The position numbers and the translations under genes were made by a program. Positions 42,863-54,306 of a DNA stretch of 64,000 nt are shown in pieces. The notes beneath the pieces were generated by a model. It was not told where the DNA came from. It saw only the letters and a list, made by a program, of their open reading frames with translations, and searched no databases. Numbering within the stretch: position 1 is the first letter of the stretch; each line of letters opens with the position of its first letter. This stretch comes from Silene conica (Eukaryota; Streptophyta; Magnoliopsida; Caryophyllales; Caryophyllaceae), in assembly GCA_029255685.2 (NCBI GenBank), contig CM055318.2:17985001-18049000 (forward strand), given 5' to 3'.

Positions 42863-43033
42863 TCGATCGAGTCCATGATCTGTTCGATCGAGTGAATTTC
42901 CTCTGAATTTCACTCGAACGAGTAGACTCCTGCTGCAAGTTATTCGATCGAGCCCTCTGAGAGTTCGATCGAGGAGTTTTCCACTGAAGTTTCCTCGATC
43001 GAATACCCTCCCACTGAAATTTCGCTCGATCGA
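42863..43033. repeat. TCGATCGA array in Athila-2 3' non-coding domain
   Basis: Copies start at 42863, 42884, 42914, 42944, 42965, 42995 and 43026. The spacings are 21, 30, 30, 21, 30 and 31 bp. Confidence 0.9.
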
Positions 43034-44649
43034 GCTAATCGCTGCTGTCAAAAGGATTTCTGCTCCAAAACCTCACTTTCTCGTTCGGTTTGGGGAGGTT
43101 GTAAGTTCCCTTGTTCCCTTTCTTCCATCTTTTTATTTTTATTTTCATAGTTTTTTGTAGATATCCCGTAGTAACATGTATTAGGTTGTGTACCCCCTTT
43201 CCTTTTGTATGCTGTAGCCAATGAGGACATTGTCTGTTTTGGTTTGGGGAGGAGTAATGCATCCTTTTGCGTCTGCATTTTTCATTTTGCATGCATTCAC
43301 GTTTAATTTTTGCATTTTTTCGTTTTTTTCTTTTCCTTTTATTTTATCTTTCTCACATAAAAATTCAAAAATACAAAAAATGCACGTTTATTTTTGCATA
43401 TAGTCGAGTCGGAATGGAGTTTACAATGATGATATTGCCTTCTAGGTTATCTGTGTTGATTGTTTAGTGTAGTTTTTCACCACTTTGTTGTAAAAACCAT
43501 TTAGCATATCCCGAATTCCGTTTTGAAAAAAAAATTTACCTGGACTTTTAGACTTTACTTGACTTGTATTTGGCAAACTACTTAAAAATTCTGAGTTTTA
43601 GAGCCTATAACTGGTGACATTCATGACCGGTTTATCTAGTATTGAGAGTAGTACTCCCTTCAATTCATCGCATTTCACATGTATGACTTTTGATTGCTTT
43701 TTGCCTACATGCATGGTTTTGTGTTTGGTATCACATGTTAGGAGAATACTTACATATCCCATTTTTCATTTTACCCATTTAACTCCACATTTAGCCAAAA
43801 ACTGCCAGTTGACCTATAAACTACACTCAAATCTTAGCCTACCTTGTGTCGAGCTAGCTTAGTGTGGTTTTGTGGTATACGTTCATTTGCATCAGTTTTG
43901 GTTTGGATTTCATTTTGGAGTTGGTATTTTGAGAATGTTGGAACTTGAACTCGGCATTGACCGTTTTTCACAAACTTAGCAGAAAAAGAAAAAAGAAAAA
44001 AACATGGAAAGAAAAAATAAGAGAAGAAAAGAAAAAAATAAGCTAAGTATGTTTTTGCCCGATTCAAGTTCCATGGTTGTATGAATTGTATGCCGAGCAT
44101 GGCATTGAGTTTTTTGTGAGTAAGATAGATGGTACCACTTTTGGTTGAGTCTTGGTAGCTAGCGCTATACGTTACCTCCTCTTTTCCATATTGTTTTTTT
44201 TCCTCTTTTTACCCATTTTACCTCACATAACCATAACTTGCAAGTATTCGGCATGTGATAGTCATTGAAAGGTTGATATGCGTGTGTACGGTAATTAGAA
44301 TCATTTGTCAAACTAGTTGCATTGCATGATTTGTTGGTCGCAGTTAGGGGAGTGTCTTCATTTTCTTATCTTCTTCTCTTGCACATAAATGTTTACCCAT
44401 GTTTGATGAGAGAAGAGTGACCGGAGAGAGTCCAAAGTACACAAGTCATTTGAGGTCAATTGTCCAAGTTATTTTTCATTACATGTATGAATTCGTTGCT
44501 TTTGGTTTTGAACTTCTTGGTGGCTGATCTTCTACATTTAGATAATTAACATATAACCTATAGTTGGCTCAGAGGCGATTCCATTCCATTAGGTAGTTAG
44601 TTAGTTGCTTTTAGTTATTGTAGTTGCATTAGTTTGCTTGAGGACAAGC

Positions 44650-44667
44650 AAAGGTTTGGTTTGGGGA
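44650..44667 (+). other. Athila-2 polypurine tract
   Basis: AAAGGTTTGGTTTGGGGA precedes the 3' LTR by four bases. It is the same core as in Athila-1. Confidence 0.85.
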
Positions 44668-44671
44668 TATT

Positions 44672-46195
44672 TGATACGTGCAATTTATATAGACTTTTCA
44701 GGTCCATTTTGCACGCATCTTCATGCATTTTCATGCGTTTTATGCGCTATTTTGCCCCTATTTTGCGTCTTTCTGTATTTCTTGTTGTTTTGCAGGAAAA
44801 TATGTAAAAGTCGCGAAAACCATGCTTTTTTGTCGTAATTAAGCTATGTTTAGAAGATGGAAGTTGGAATAGGACTTAAAAGCATTGGAAAGCGCCAATC
44901 ATCCAAGTGAAAAGCTATTTAAGGTGCGCACAATGGAGAAAGGAAGCTAAACAAGCAAAGAAGAACTTCAATTTGCTAGTACCTACTTTGGAGAGCCATA
45001 TCTCGAGTTCTACAACAGATAATCATGCGATTCCAATTGCAGATGAAAGCGTGTCCTCTTAGCTTTACAACGCCACCAAAAACGCTTCATTTGAATGAGT
45101 AACGAAGAAATGACAGCCGTTTGAAGTTCAGTGCGCAGTGTAGGAAATACGCGCTGAGAAGTACTCGATCGAGGAGTTCTCAGAAGGAAAGTGCTCGATC
45201 GAGGGTTACTTTGCTCGATCGAGTATTTGCCAGAGAGAACTTTGTTCGATCGAGTACTTGCCTTACTCGATCGATGGCTTTTTGGAGATTTTTACTCGAT
45301 CAAGTGAAATTGGAGCTCGATCGAGTAATCCACTAATGGGCCTTAGCTTTTACGTTGGACGTTAGGTTAAAATATTGAGATAGTTGATCTTTCTTATAAA
45401 AGGAGGTCAACTACACATCTCATATTTATCCATCATTAGTCAGTTTCCACATTTTGTAGTTTTCTTTTACGCTCTGTAGAGAGGAGACGGATGAAACTCC
45501 GTTCTCCTTTCCTTTTGCATTTTCCAGATCTGAATTTCTCCCTTAATGCTATTCGGTAATTTTCATTCTAGTTTTCTTGTAATCCTTATTTCTTTTATGT
45601 TTTGCTTTTCTTTAATTATGCGTAGGTAGTTTTCCTTGCTAAGACTTAGGGGATCTGTAATTATGAAAGTTAGTAATTGATTTTTATGATTATGCTCATA
45701 TAATTCTTGTTGTCACTTGCTACATATAATAGCGATTAGTTACTTGAGTCGACGCATTTGATTAAGTTGATTCGGTAAACCTTGACTTGGACCGAAAGGT
45801 TGGAAAGGTGAGACCTTTAGTAACACATTAGGACCGTAGTTAGGGCGAAAGCTAAGCTAATGTTGTTTTAGGGTGAATGGAGACCGAAAGGAGATATTCG
45901 ATACCCCATGGATTATATTTAAATCGTTTAATCTAAAAACTGATTACTAGGCTTAATTAATTATGGTGAACCGGTTGTTTTAGCTATTTTTTTCCCTTGG
46001 TATATTTTCATTTCTTTTATCTCTTTTATTTCTTGCCAGTAGTTTTAGGTTATAAACCCCTAAAAACCCCCCTTTGTGACGGATAGACAACCCTAGAACA
46101 GATACCTTGCCTCCCTGTGGAGATCGACCCCACTTACCGCTGACTTCTGTTAGTAGTACTTAGGTATTTATTTTTGGTACCAAACAACGGTATCA
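44672..46195 (+). repeat. Athila-2 3' LTR
   Basis: 1524 bp, very similar to the 5' LTR with scattered substitutions and a small indel (gctcttctgtagag versus gctctgtagag). It ends GGTATCA before the duplication acgat. Confidence 0.93.
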
Positions 46196-46200
46196 ACGAT

Positions 46201-47345
46201 AAAACTAGTCGTCTTTATATATGCTAATTATCCTACCAAACAAATTATTTATACCTAAACTAGACTCTACTTAAATCTAAACAACAATAGCAAAATGGAA
46301 GTAAAGGGTCGAACCCAAGAGAAGGGATCAAACTAAAATTTGATTAAAACCACTAATCAAAACTAATCACGAGACTAAATACGATAAAGACTTAATGACT
46401 AAAGACTTATCAACACACCATGACTATTAACAATGAACAACAATGAGTATGACATTGAAAAAGAAACAATGAATGACAAGCATTAAATGAAGAATAATGA
46501 GTAAAAGTTGGGTTTGACATAAACACAAACAAGAGATGTTCACAAATCAATAGGAGAGAAAATCCCGGTGTAACCGTCTCAAGTTACTCAATAATTGACA
46601 AAATCGACTTTACCAATCCTCCTTATTATCTATCCACTAAGAACATCTTAAGATAACAAACCACATGACTAAACCGTACATGTAATTCCATTGGCTCTAA
46701 CCTAAGTTATTAAACCATGCATAAATTAGGGATATCACCAAGCAATGAAAATCAAACCGAAAGATAAACAAGGATTCTAATCCTACACGCATTAAACCAT
46801 GCTAGCAAGAATAGTTATGTAAATCTCTACTTAAAATGTGTCTCCTTTAAACCAATTCAACACACCATAAGCTTGCTTCAAATAACCCTAAGTCAAACTA
46901 AACCGTCTTTTTATAGTTTGAAATAATCAAGTAACTAGAATCAAGGATGATCAAGCCACACAACTAGCTACTCAAAATGAACATTAAATTTAAAGAAAAA
47001 TACATTAAATAAATAGGAAGGATTGGAATTGTCTTACAATGTCAAAAGTTGGCAACTTGATAGGAATTACACCAACATATGAGAAGATTAGCTTCTCATT
47101 TGAAAGATTACAAAACAAATTAATGAAAGACTAAGTGTTTTTAAGCTAAATTCTAGAGTAGAGATGAGATGTAAAAAGATGGTTGCTGCTCTTTTTTACT
47201 TCCGTATTTATAAGGCTTCACGAAAACCAAGTTTGATCCTCCGTTGAGAAGTCCAACATTGAAAGAAAGAAACCCGTAAAACAGAGATGTGCAGGTTGCG
47301 CAAACACCTCTGCGCAGTATTATCGCGCAGGCTGCGCTGAGGCTC
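46201..47345 (-). repeat. Old Athila-type LTR, split by Athila-2
   Basis: The LTR begins TGATACGAT at 39870, is cut by Athila-2 after nine bases, and continues here. Its layout resembles the Athila-1 LTR in plus-strand view: a gtaaagggtcgaaccc block near the start, then AT-rich DNA, gaaagattacaaaac, tataaggcttcacg, and finally a cluster of TGCGCA palindromes (47288-47338). The far end is not clear and the internal region is absent, so this is a truncated or solo remnant. Confidence 0.55.
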
Positions 47346-47481
47346 GAACAAAAGAAATTATATATGAACAAGTAACTAACCTGTTAATTTAAGTAAAATA
47401 TTAATAGCAGGATTAGTGAATTTTATAATTATTTCACGGTAATTTTAAAATATGTCATATGAAATATATTAATATAATGAA

Positions 47482-47852
47482 GGGATCATAAATTACTCAA
47501 AATCAGTATCGGTGTTCGATTTCACCTGAATTATCTTTACTTAATATTAAAATTTATTTTTAATCAAATAAAACTACTTTAAAGTAGTATAACTTATTAA
47601 TTGATTATTTCTCGGTAATTTTAAAATATGTCATATAAAATATATTAATAATAAATTAATAAGTTATACGGTAATTTTAAAATGTCATATAAAATATATT
47701 AATAATCAATTAATAAGTTATACTAAATAATCAATTAATAAGTTATACTACTTTAAAGTAGTTTTATTTGATTAAAAATAAATTTTAATGTTAAATAAAA
47801 ATAATTCGGATGAAATCGAATACCGATACTGATTTTGAGTAATTTATAATCC
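47482..47852. repeat. Foldback element with arms of about 125 bp
   Basis: The left arm (47482-47607) and right arm (47728-47852) are near-complementary. Examples are attactcaaaatcagtatcgg versus ccgatactgattttgagtaa, and aactactttaaagtagt in both. The AT-rich loop contains extra copies of cggtaattttaaaatatgtc, also found at 47437. It could fold into a long hairpin. Confidence 0.8.
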
Positions 47853-48540
47853 TTTCCTTATATTTTAACCCGGAATAGCAAAAATATTGAAGGAGATACT
47901 TTAATGTCTAATAAATTATTCGATTATTTACTGTCCCAGTCCTTGAATTTTGAATCTATATTTTAGTTCAGACTTTAAATGCCGCTTGGGCCATGGATTG
48001 TATTGTTTAAATGCATGTTTTATGAATGAATGCTATAATTGCATATCTAACTCGAGGGAAATAAGTAGAAAAAGTTAACTAGTAATTTCCCAACCTCCCC
48101 TCGTTGGACCTCATCAAGTCACCATTATGACTTCTATCTATATCGGGACGTACAATAATGGTGTTCACAATATGCGATCACTGTGACCAACACCCATTCA
48201 TTCATAAAAATATACAATTGTTCTTTTTTGTGATGAGAACCTTGTGATATTTCATAATCATCTTTACTTTTTCAACTTTATCTTAATCAATTATGGGACA
48301 CGTCACAAAATAATAAATTCTAATTTATAAAAATACATACCAAGTATAATTTGTCGAATTACAATATCAAATACTCCTTTCATCATAAATTAAAATATAT
48401 TTTATAAAGAATTAATTACGAATTAAAAAGAAAAGGTAAACGAAATAAATTCATTGTCGGTATATTATTTCGATTTTATCTATATCGGGTCAGGGCATTG
48501 TAAGCTAGTGATGGTACTGGATACTATACTCTATCATTAA
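47853..48540. other. Unassigned AT-rich DNA
   Basis: No coding frame, repeat or RNA gene was recognised here. Confidence 0.5.
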
Positions 48541-49162
48541 GGTAAAATTATTGTAAGTCTTGAGACAGGACTTTAGTAAGTATTAAGACAAGACTCACCC
48601 AAAACTACCAATAATCTTCCAAATTCTTAACAAAGTCTTTAGTCGAGTCTTGGAAATTCAAGACTAAATTTAAGACTTTGGATGAGTCTTGATCCCATTT
48701 TCGTGGAAATTATCCAATGAGCGGTTGTCATGTGTCATTTGTTTTTGTAAAAAAAAGAGGTAATATAAAAAAAAATAGAGTCTGGAGTGAGTCTGGCGGA
48801 TAATGTATAAGAGTAACATTATCCGTCAGACTCTTCCAAGGTCTTAAAACTCTGCCACATCAGCTCTCCACTAACTTTTATTAATTCTTTATTGTTTAGA
48901 TTTACCTCAAACTATATACATTATCCCTCAGAGTTATCTCAGTCTCTACTTTTCCACTACATTTTAACACATGTTGGTCATTTATTGGCTGTTATTATAA
49001 AAGGTGGGGGTCAAGAATCTACAAAAGTCTTAAGTTGAGTCTTGTATTTTCAAGACTCAACTTAAAACTTTGTTAAGACTCGAGTAGATTATTGGTAGTC
49101 TTGCATGTGTTTTATGTTAAGACTTACCAAAGTCTTGTCCCAAGACCACCAATACTCTTACC
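48541..49162. mobile_element. Long-TIR MITE with a nested or related copy
   Basis: The left end (ggtaaaattattgtaagtct, from 48541) matches the inverse of the right end (..agaccaccaatactcttacc, to 49162). The inverted arms run about 150 bp and contain many aagtcttg/caagactt words. The middle holds a second inverted set (gtctggcggataatgt..acattatccgtcagac) and a segment, 48828-48870 (ctgccacat..ccactaactttt), whose inverse lies outside at 49195-49245. This points to two related elements, one inside the other. No clear target duplication was found. Confidence 0.65.
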
Positions 49163-49344
49163 ATAAAGTCTGAGCTGGGTCTGAATAATAAAAAAAAAGT
49201 TAGTGGAAAATTAATGTGGCACAGTCCTAAGACTTTCCAAAGTCTTAAGGGTAATCTTAGGTTCTCGGAACTGGGCCCAACAACAAAAGGCCATTCAAAT
49301 TAAAACTTCATTTAAGAACCGAGTTTTTTTTGGCTAAAAACTTA

Positions 49345-50068
49345 GGGGGCGTTTGATTGGGGGTCTATAAAAAAGGGAAAGGGAAACAAAGTTACTCATT
49401 CCCTTTGTTGGTGTTTGTTTGACACAATCAAAGGAAATTGAACTCCCTTCCTTACCCCCTCAATCCATCTAATTCTTTACCGCCCACCCCCAAGGGTATG
49501 GGATTTCATTGTCCTTGTTACCCTTCAACCACTTTCTTCACCTACCACCACACTTACAATAGCCACTACTAAACCACCACCATGACGCCACTGCCACCGC
49601 TGTCGCCACCCCCAACCACTACCACCGCCACCACCGCCATAACACCCCTACCGTCGTGACACCCCCACCACCATCACTACCATGACACTCCACCACCATC
49701 ACCGTCATGACCACCGCCACCATCGCCACCATCACTGCCATGACACTCTACCACCATCATCGCCACCACCGCCATAACACCCCCACCACCATCACCGCCG
49801 TGACCATCATCGTCGCCACCGCCGCCGCCGCCATAACACCCCACCACCGCCACCACCACCATGCCCCCTCAACCACCATCACTGCCGCCAGTAGATAAGT
49901 GGTTGTTTGTGGTGGTGTGTTATTGGTAGGAGTGAGTGTGAGTGGATTATTAACTCTCTTTCTTGGAGTAACCAAACAGCCAATTAAGTTTTAGGTAATC
50001 ACTTTCTTTTCCTCCTCTTACTCTTTCTTATTTCCTTTCACTTTCCCTTTGTCTAACCAAACGCCCCC
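49345..50068. mobile_element. Tourist-like (PIF/Harbinger) MITE
   Basis: The 724-bp element has terminal repeats GGGGGCGTTTGATTG and CTAACCAAACGCCCCC and the 3-bp duplication TTA on both sides (49342-49344 and 50069-50071), as expected for PIF/Harbinger. Inner arms carry aaagggaaagg/cctttcactttcccttt. The core has been expanded by a CCA-rich microsatellite. There is no transposase. Confidence 0.88.
49540..49895. repeat. CCA/CACCAT-rich microsatellite
   Basis: An imperfect run of caccac, caccat and ccgcca units inside the MITE. Open frames here (G- or H-rich) are products of the repeat. Confidence 0.9.
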
Positions 50069-50071
50069 TTA

Positions 50072-51540
50072 AATATATTTTCCTAAGGTTGTTATTTTCA
50101 CACAAAACAAACTCAAATAAATTATACGTTCATATATCAGGTCATCCGGCTCAACTTTAATATTTAGAACAGGACCTTCAAATCCATTGGCCGTCCGTGT
50201 AAGTGCAGTACTCCATCGATCGTTTCGCCTAACACTATGACGCTTGCATAGCCGCATTGTTCTCGTACAACAGTTTCAGTTAACTCGTTTAGGGACTAAT
50301 CAATGATTTCACTATGTTGAATAGTTTAGCTCATAAAGTCGGTTTCTGAGTATAATAATTATGTGGTTTTGATGCCAAATTGCCAGCTACTTCAAGTCTA
50401 CAACATATACAAACGAAATGTTGGGGAGAAACAGTAGCACAGTATTTCGGGTAGAATTAAAGCCTCTCCTCTGAGTTGTCAATTTTAATTGTGGTAGTTG
50501 CTTTTCTCTTACATCTTCTATACGGAATATTACTCCTCCTCCTTAATAAGGCACTAGCTAGGGTTGCATGTCAACAGATAAAAGGCTATTTCATTAACGA
50601 AACTACAATGCAAATTATGCAATTGTATAAACCATACGGCAATAACAGTATTCAGATACCCAAATGCTTATGGCTACACCCTATAGGCCTATATATACAT
50701 TTATAGAGTAGAGAGAATTAGGAGAAAGATCATTTGTATTAAGAATTGTATAATCAACAAAGTGTACAAGCTAGGGCGTTCTGCACCCCCGAAAAGGTGG
50801 TTTATATGGTCCATGTAGTGGTGCGGGAATATATGAGTTCGGAGGAATTCAATCCTCTGGTCAATAAAAAAACAAAAACAAAATGTACCATAGGTTTCTA
50901 TACTAATTACAATCACAAAAAAGACTAACCTAGAACAATATAATTGTTTATTAATCATAGGGGAATTTATAGGGGTGAATTAATCTGGAGAAAAACTTAT
51001 ACTTCCTCCATTCAAATCCAACCTACACCTATTCCATTTTAATCCATTCATATCTAAACTACCACTTTTCTAATAAAGCCAAGAAAATTACTAAATTATC
51101 CTTGTGAAGACCAATTATTTACACAAAATACCATTAAATGTTTCACCTTTAATCAACCATCACACATTTAAATTAATAAAAAAAAGCATCTTATATACTT
51201 CCAATTGTACTTTTAATAATTTTTTAACATCTTTCTTAATATTTGTGCAAAAAACATACACTTTGGATTTAAACGGAGGAATTACATATTTATTTATGTG
51301 CTAATATTTCAATAAAGTTTAGTGGCTCAATGGTAGAAACATTCTTTACCATCAAAGCAACCCGAGATCAAACGATTTTACAAATCATAATCATATTTAA
51401 AAATAAATACTTTATATTTCGACGAACCTTACTAGAATTCGATTATCAAATTGTTTTATTATTTATTAAGAATTTGTATATTACAATAAGTTTTTTTTGT
51501 TAATAGGGGCTTATCTTTTATATATCGCATAGGACCCCAA
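50072..51540. other. No recognisable feature
   Basis: AT-rich DNA with short open frames only. None shows a family motif, splice structure or repeat boundary that I can support. Confidence 0.5.
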
Positions 51541-51569
51541 AAATATTAGGGACGAGATTAATCGAGTGA

Positions 51570-51973
51570 TTATATTTTGACGGGAAGTCCGCTGTAAACA
51601 TTGACTGACCTTGACCTTGACCAGGGTTTGGGTTAAACCGTTAAAGCAAGTCAATATTCGCGACGGATTTCCGGTCGCAAACGTTGACTGATGACCAGGG
51701 ACAGACTTTTTTACCCGGTGGTAAAAAAAAATCCCACCAATTTCAGATGCAACGGATATTCCGTCGTAAAAGTCCTTCTTTGCGACGACATTTTCGTCGC
51801 AAACCTTCCCGCCATTTGACTTTTTGTTCGCGGGATTGGAAAGTTACCCTTTGTCGCAAATTTCTTCACAAAAAACAATTTTGTTGCAAATTACATCGCA
51901 AGCAATAATTTGCAACGCCATTTGTGTCCGTCGCAAGAATTCCGTCGCAACAACACTATTTTTTTGGTAGTAT
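51570..51973. mobile_element. CACTA-like terminal fragment
   Basis: Repeated tgcgacgg/ccgtcgca words in both orientations over 51640-51955 lead to cactatttttttggtagta at 51953-51971, resembling a CACTA end with subterminal repeats. The opposite end was not found and no target duplication can be tested, so this may be one end of a deleted element. Confidence 0.4.
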
Positions 51974-51974
51974 A

Positions 51975-53065
51975 TTCACCTCATTTAATACATCCTAGAT
52001 TCGTCACTGCTATTAATAGGCCAAAGAATATGAGAAACAAGATCGAGGCTAATATATTATACGCTTATATATATCTAACTATATACTAATAATGAAAAGC
52101 CAAGTACGAAACACCTAAGAAGGGAAGGGTGTAAATTAGGTATCTATTTTAAAAATTAAGCTTAATAAATATTTCTTTTAAAATTCTTACGCAGTTTTCG
52201 TTACACTTAGGAGAAAGAAGAGGTTGATACTTAGAACTATGAAGTCAAAAGTATGCAACAATTATTCAGCAACTAACAGACACAGTGTCATCAACGGTGG
52301 ATTCTGAAATAATATCGAAAGTTAAAATGTAGCGTAATTAAAACGTAAATAGACAAAACAAACGATATTTTTAAAACTGGTTCGGTCACTACTCCGCGGC
52401 CTACGTCCAACGCTATTTTAGTAAACGTCTTATTAGAATTAAACTCATACAAACTAAATCACCCCAAATAATAAAATAACTTCCCAACCTACTTCAATTG
52501 CTATTGCTTAAAAGTTACTCCGCTTCCAAGACTTTTGCTTTAGGCTACTCCACCGAAAGACTTCGTGCATAAAGCTACTTCATTCACAATAAGACTTTTG
52601 TTTTCAGCTCCTCCGCCGAAAAACTCCGTGCTCAAAAGTTACCCCGCTTTGAAAATTTCGTGCTTAATATAACTCTATCCTAAGACTTTGACAAGTTCTA
52701 CTCGGTTGATACAAGACACACGAATCTCAATGATGTTCACACAATGAACATGGAGATAACGTTTAAGTTCTTAACCCGAGATCATCTAAAAAATTTTAAT
52801 GACTAGGTGCCCACAACTCAACTCGTTAAAAAGACTCAAAAGATTAAAACAAACTTGCAAAATATAACTCAATAATTATTAAGTGAAAACAAATTCTGCA
52901 AAGATGACTTACTCAATTAAAGCTATATAATTTTTTTAACTAAGAATCTTGACCTATAATATACTCTTGAGTTGCTCTTTAAATATTTCATCTATTTGTA
53001 CTAACACAGTAACACCTTACTCGAGTCCAACACTACTATAGTCTATAATAACAAAGTAACAATAG
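51975..53065. other. Unassigned region with imperfect repeats
   Basis: Between about 52500 and 52690 a unit of the type ctactccgccgaaagacttcgtgct recurs imperfectly four or five times. No gene is seen. Confidence 0.4.
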
Positions 53066-53077
53066 CTAAAACTATAT

Positions 53078-53197
53078 TTTTTTGGTTCAACGGAGCGCGT
53101 ACTTAGTCGCATCACAACAGGGGGAGGGGGGGTTTGATCCTGAGACCTATTATCCACAATATCTCCGTTTTAACCACTAGACTAAGATATCTTCTGT
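53078..53197 (-). mobile_element. tRNA-derived SINE
   Basis: On the minus strand the sequence starts near a box A (TTAGTCTAGTGGTTA) and continues to a box B-like GGATCAAACCC, with an A-rich 3' end (AACCAAAAAAA). The direct repeat ctaaaactatat flanks it at 53066-53077 and 53198-53209. It is about 120 bp and transcribed, if at all, by RNA polymerase III. Confidence 0.8.
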
Positions 53198-53954
53198 CTA
53201 AAACTATATAATTTGTTAACTAAGAATCTACACTTCTACTTCTTAACCTTTTATTTTAGAAAGTCGTAGACGTAAAAATTATCTTGACCTATATTATACG
53301 TTGTTTTTATAATAAACTAATTTTACAACCCATCTCGAATTTCAATGGTTCAATTATTCATTTATTCCTGTAACTTCGAGGAACTTCAATGAAATAAGTA
53401 AACTATAAAGAGTACTTGGCACAAAATGTATTAGAATTAGAAGCTTTCATATATCATATATATAATTATATAAATAGACAAGATAGTTAAATGAACTTAT
53501 AAGTTAATAAGTTATAACCCTCCCGTCTCAAACTCTCAATTATTTGTTTACCCATTTCACCTTTCTATTTAGAAATGCATGTAATAGACATTTTGATCCT
53601 ACCCACTCACTAAGTCAATTTGATTAACTTAATAATTAATCCTAGAAGTATCAAATATAAAAAATAGAAAAATAAGTAAATAAAAATTAAAAAGTCAAAA
53701 TATAAAAAAACAATCACATATTCTCATTCAAGACGGACATTATCCATCTAAAGACGGATTGTGAGATAGATAATGCCCCTATCACATAATAGAAGTTGCA
53801 CTATCTATAAATTGCTCTATTTTCTCTTATTTGCATGTCCACTTGCTTTATTGTGAGAGTAAATATGTCTTCAACTTGTGACGGATACAAATAATAGACG
53901 GTTGAACTTTGCATTGATTTTATATTCAGTATTCATGTCCCTTTTAAGAGTGGG

Positions 53955-54148
53955 GTAAGTCTGGCTTGTGACGGGTCACCATTTGTGACGGATATTTTGT
54001 GAGATAAAATGAATATAAAATGAGTTAGTGGAGAAAGGGGACCACATGAATAATGTTGGAGAGAGAGAAAAAGTGGGTATTTTGTGAGAGAAAACGGTAT
54101 CCGTCACAAGCTTGCGACGGATAGTGCCGTTGCAAATAAGAATTTGTG
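53955..54148. mobile_element. MITE of the GTGACGG family, copy 1
   Basis: About 195 bp. It shares tttgtgacggatattttgtg, gaaaggggaccacatga and ggtatccgtcacaagcttg with the copy at 58021-58211. The ends are imperfect inverted repeats. No target duplication could be assigned. Confidence 0.65.
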
Positions 54149-54306
54149 TTAAGAGTTTACACATACTTATTTAAGTTTACATATTAAGGAGGGCGACTCT
54201 TGCTCATCTTAAGCCCGGTTCTTTTCAGCTGAAATAAGCTGAATTGATTTAATTGAAATAGAACTTAATTAAACTAAATTGAACGGAAAAAGTAAATGGA
54301 GAAGTG

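Larger units (their letters stand above)
42688..44671 (+). other. Athila-2 3' non-coding domain
   Basis: About 2 kb without a gene. It holds a palindrome array (42863-43033), PPT-like boxes ggtttgggga at 43087 and 43241, a block at about 43378-43420 also present in Athila-1, a purine-rich tract at 43980-44042, and the true polypurine tract at the end. The order of landmarks matches Athila-1. Confidence 0.75.
39879..46195 (+). mobile_element. Athila-2: non-autonomous Athila-like element
   Basis: A complete 6317-bp plus-strand LTR element flanked by the duplication acgat (39874-39878 and 46196-46200). The LTRs are 1526 and 1524 bp. The PBS is CTGCGCCGTTGCCGGGGA, one base off the Athila type. 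The interior is only 3.3 kb, with a truncated, frame-shifted gag lacking the capsid core and protease and no pol, followed by a long 3' non-coding domain like that of Athila-1. It sits in an older Athila-type LTR. TCGATCGA palindromes are found in the LTR, gag and 3' region. Confidence 0.93.

Noticed and set aside
40371..43033. Regularly spaced palindromes resembling a CRISPR array
   Set aside because: The units are 8-12 bp, the spacing alternates between 21 and 30 bp, spacers are not unique foreign sequences, and they lie in a plant retrotransposon including its gag frame.
49677..49975. Gly-, His- or Val-rich frames over the CCA repeat
   Set aside because: These are microsatellite translations.
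53078..53197. Functional tRNA gene
   Set aside because: Box A and B are present, but there is no cloverleaf with acceptor stem, and target-type repeats and an A-rich tail indicate a SINE.
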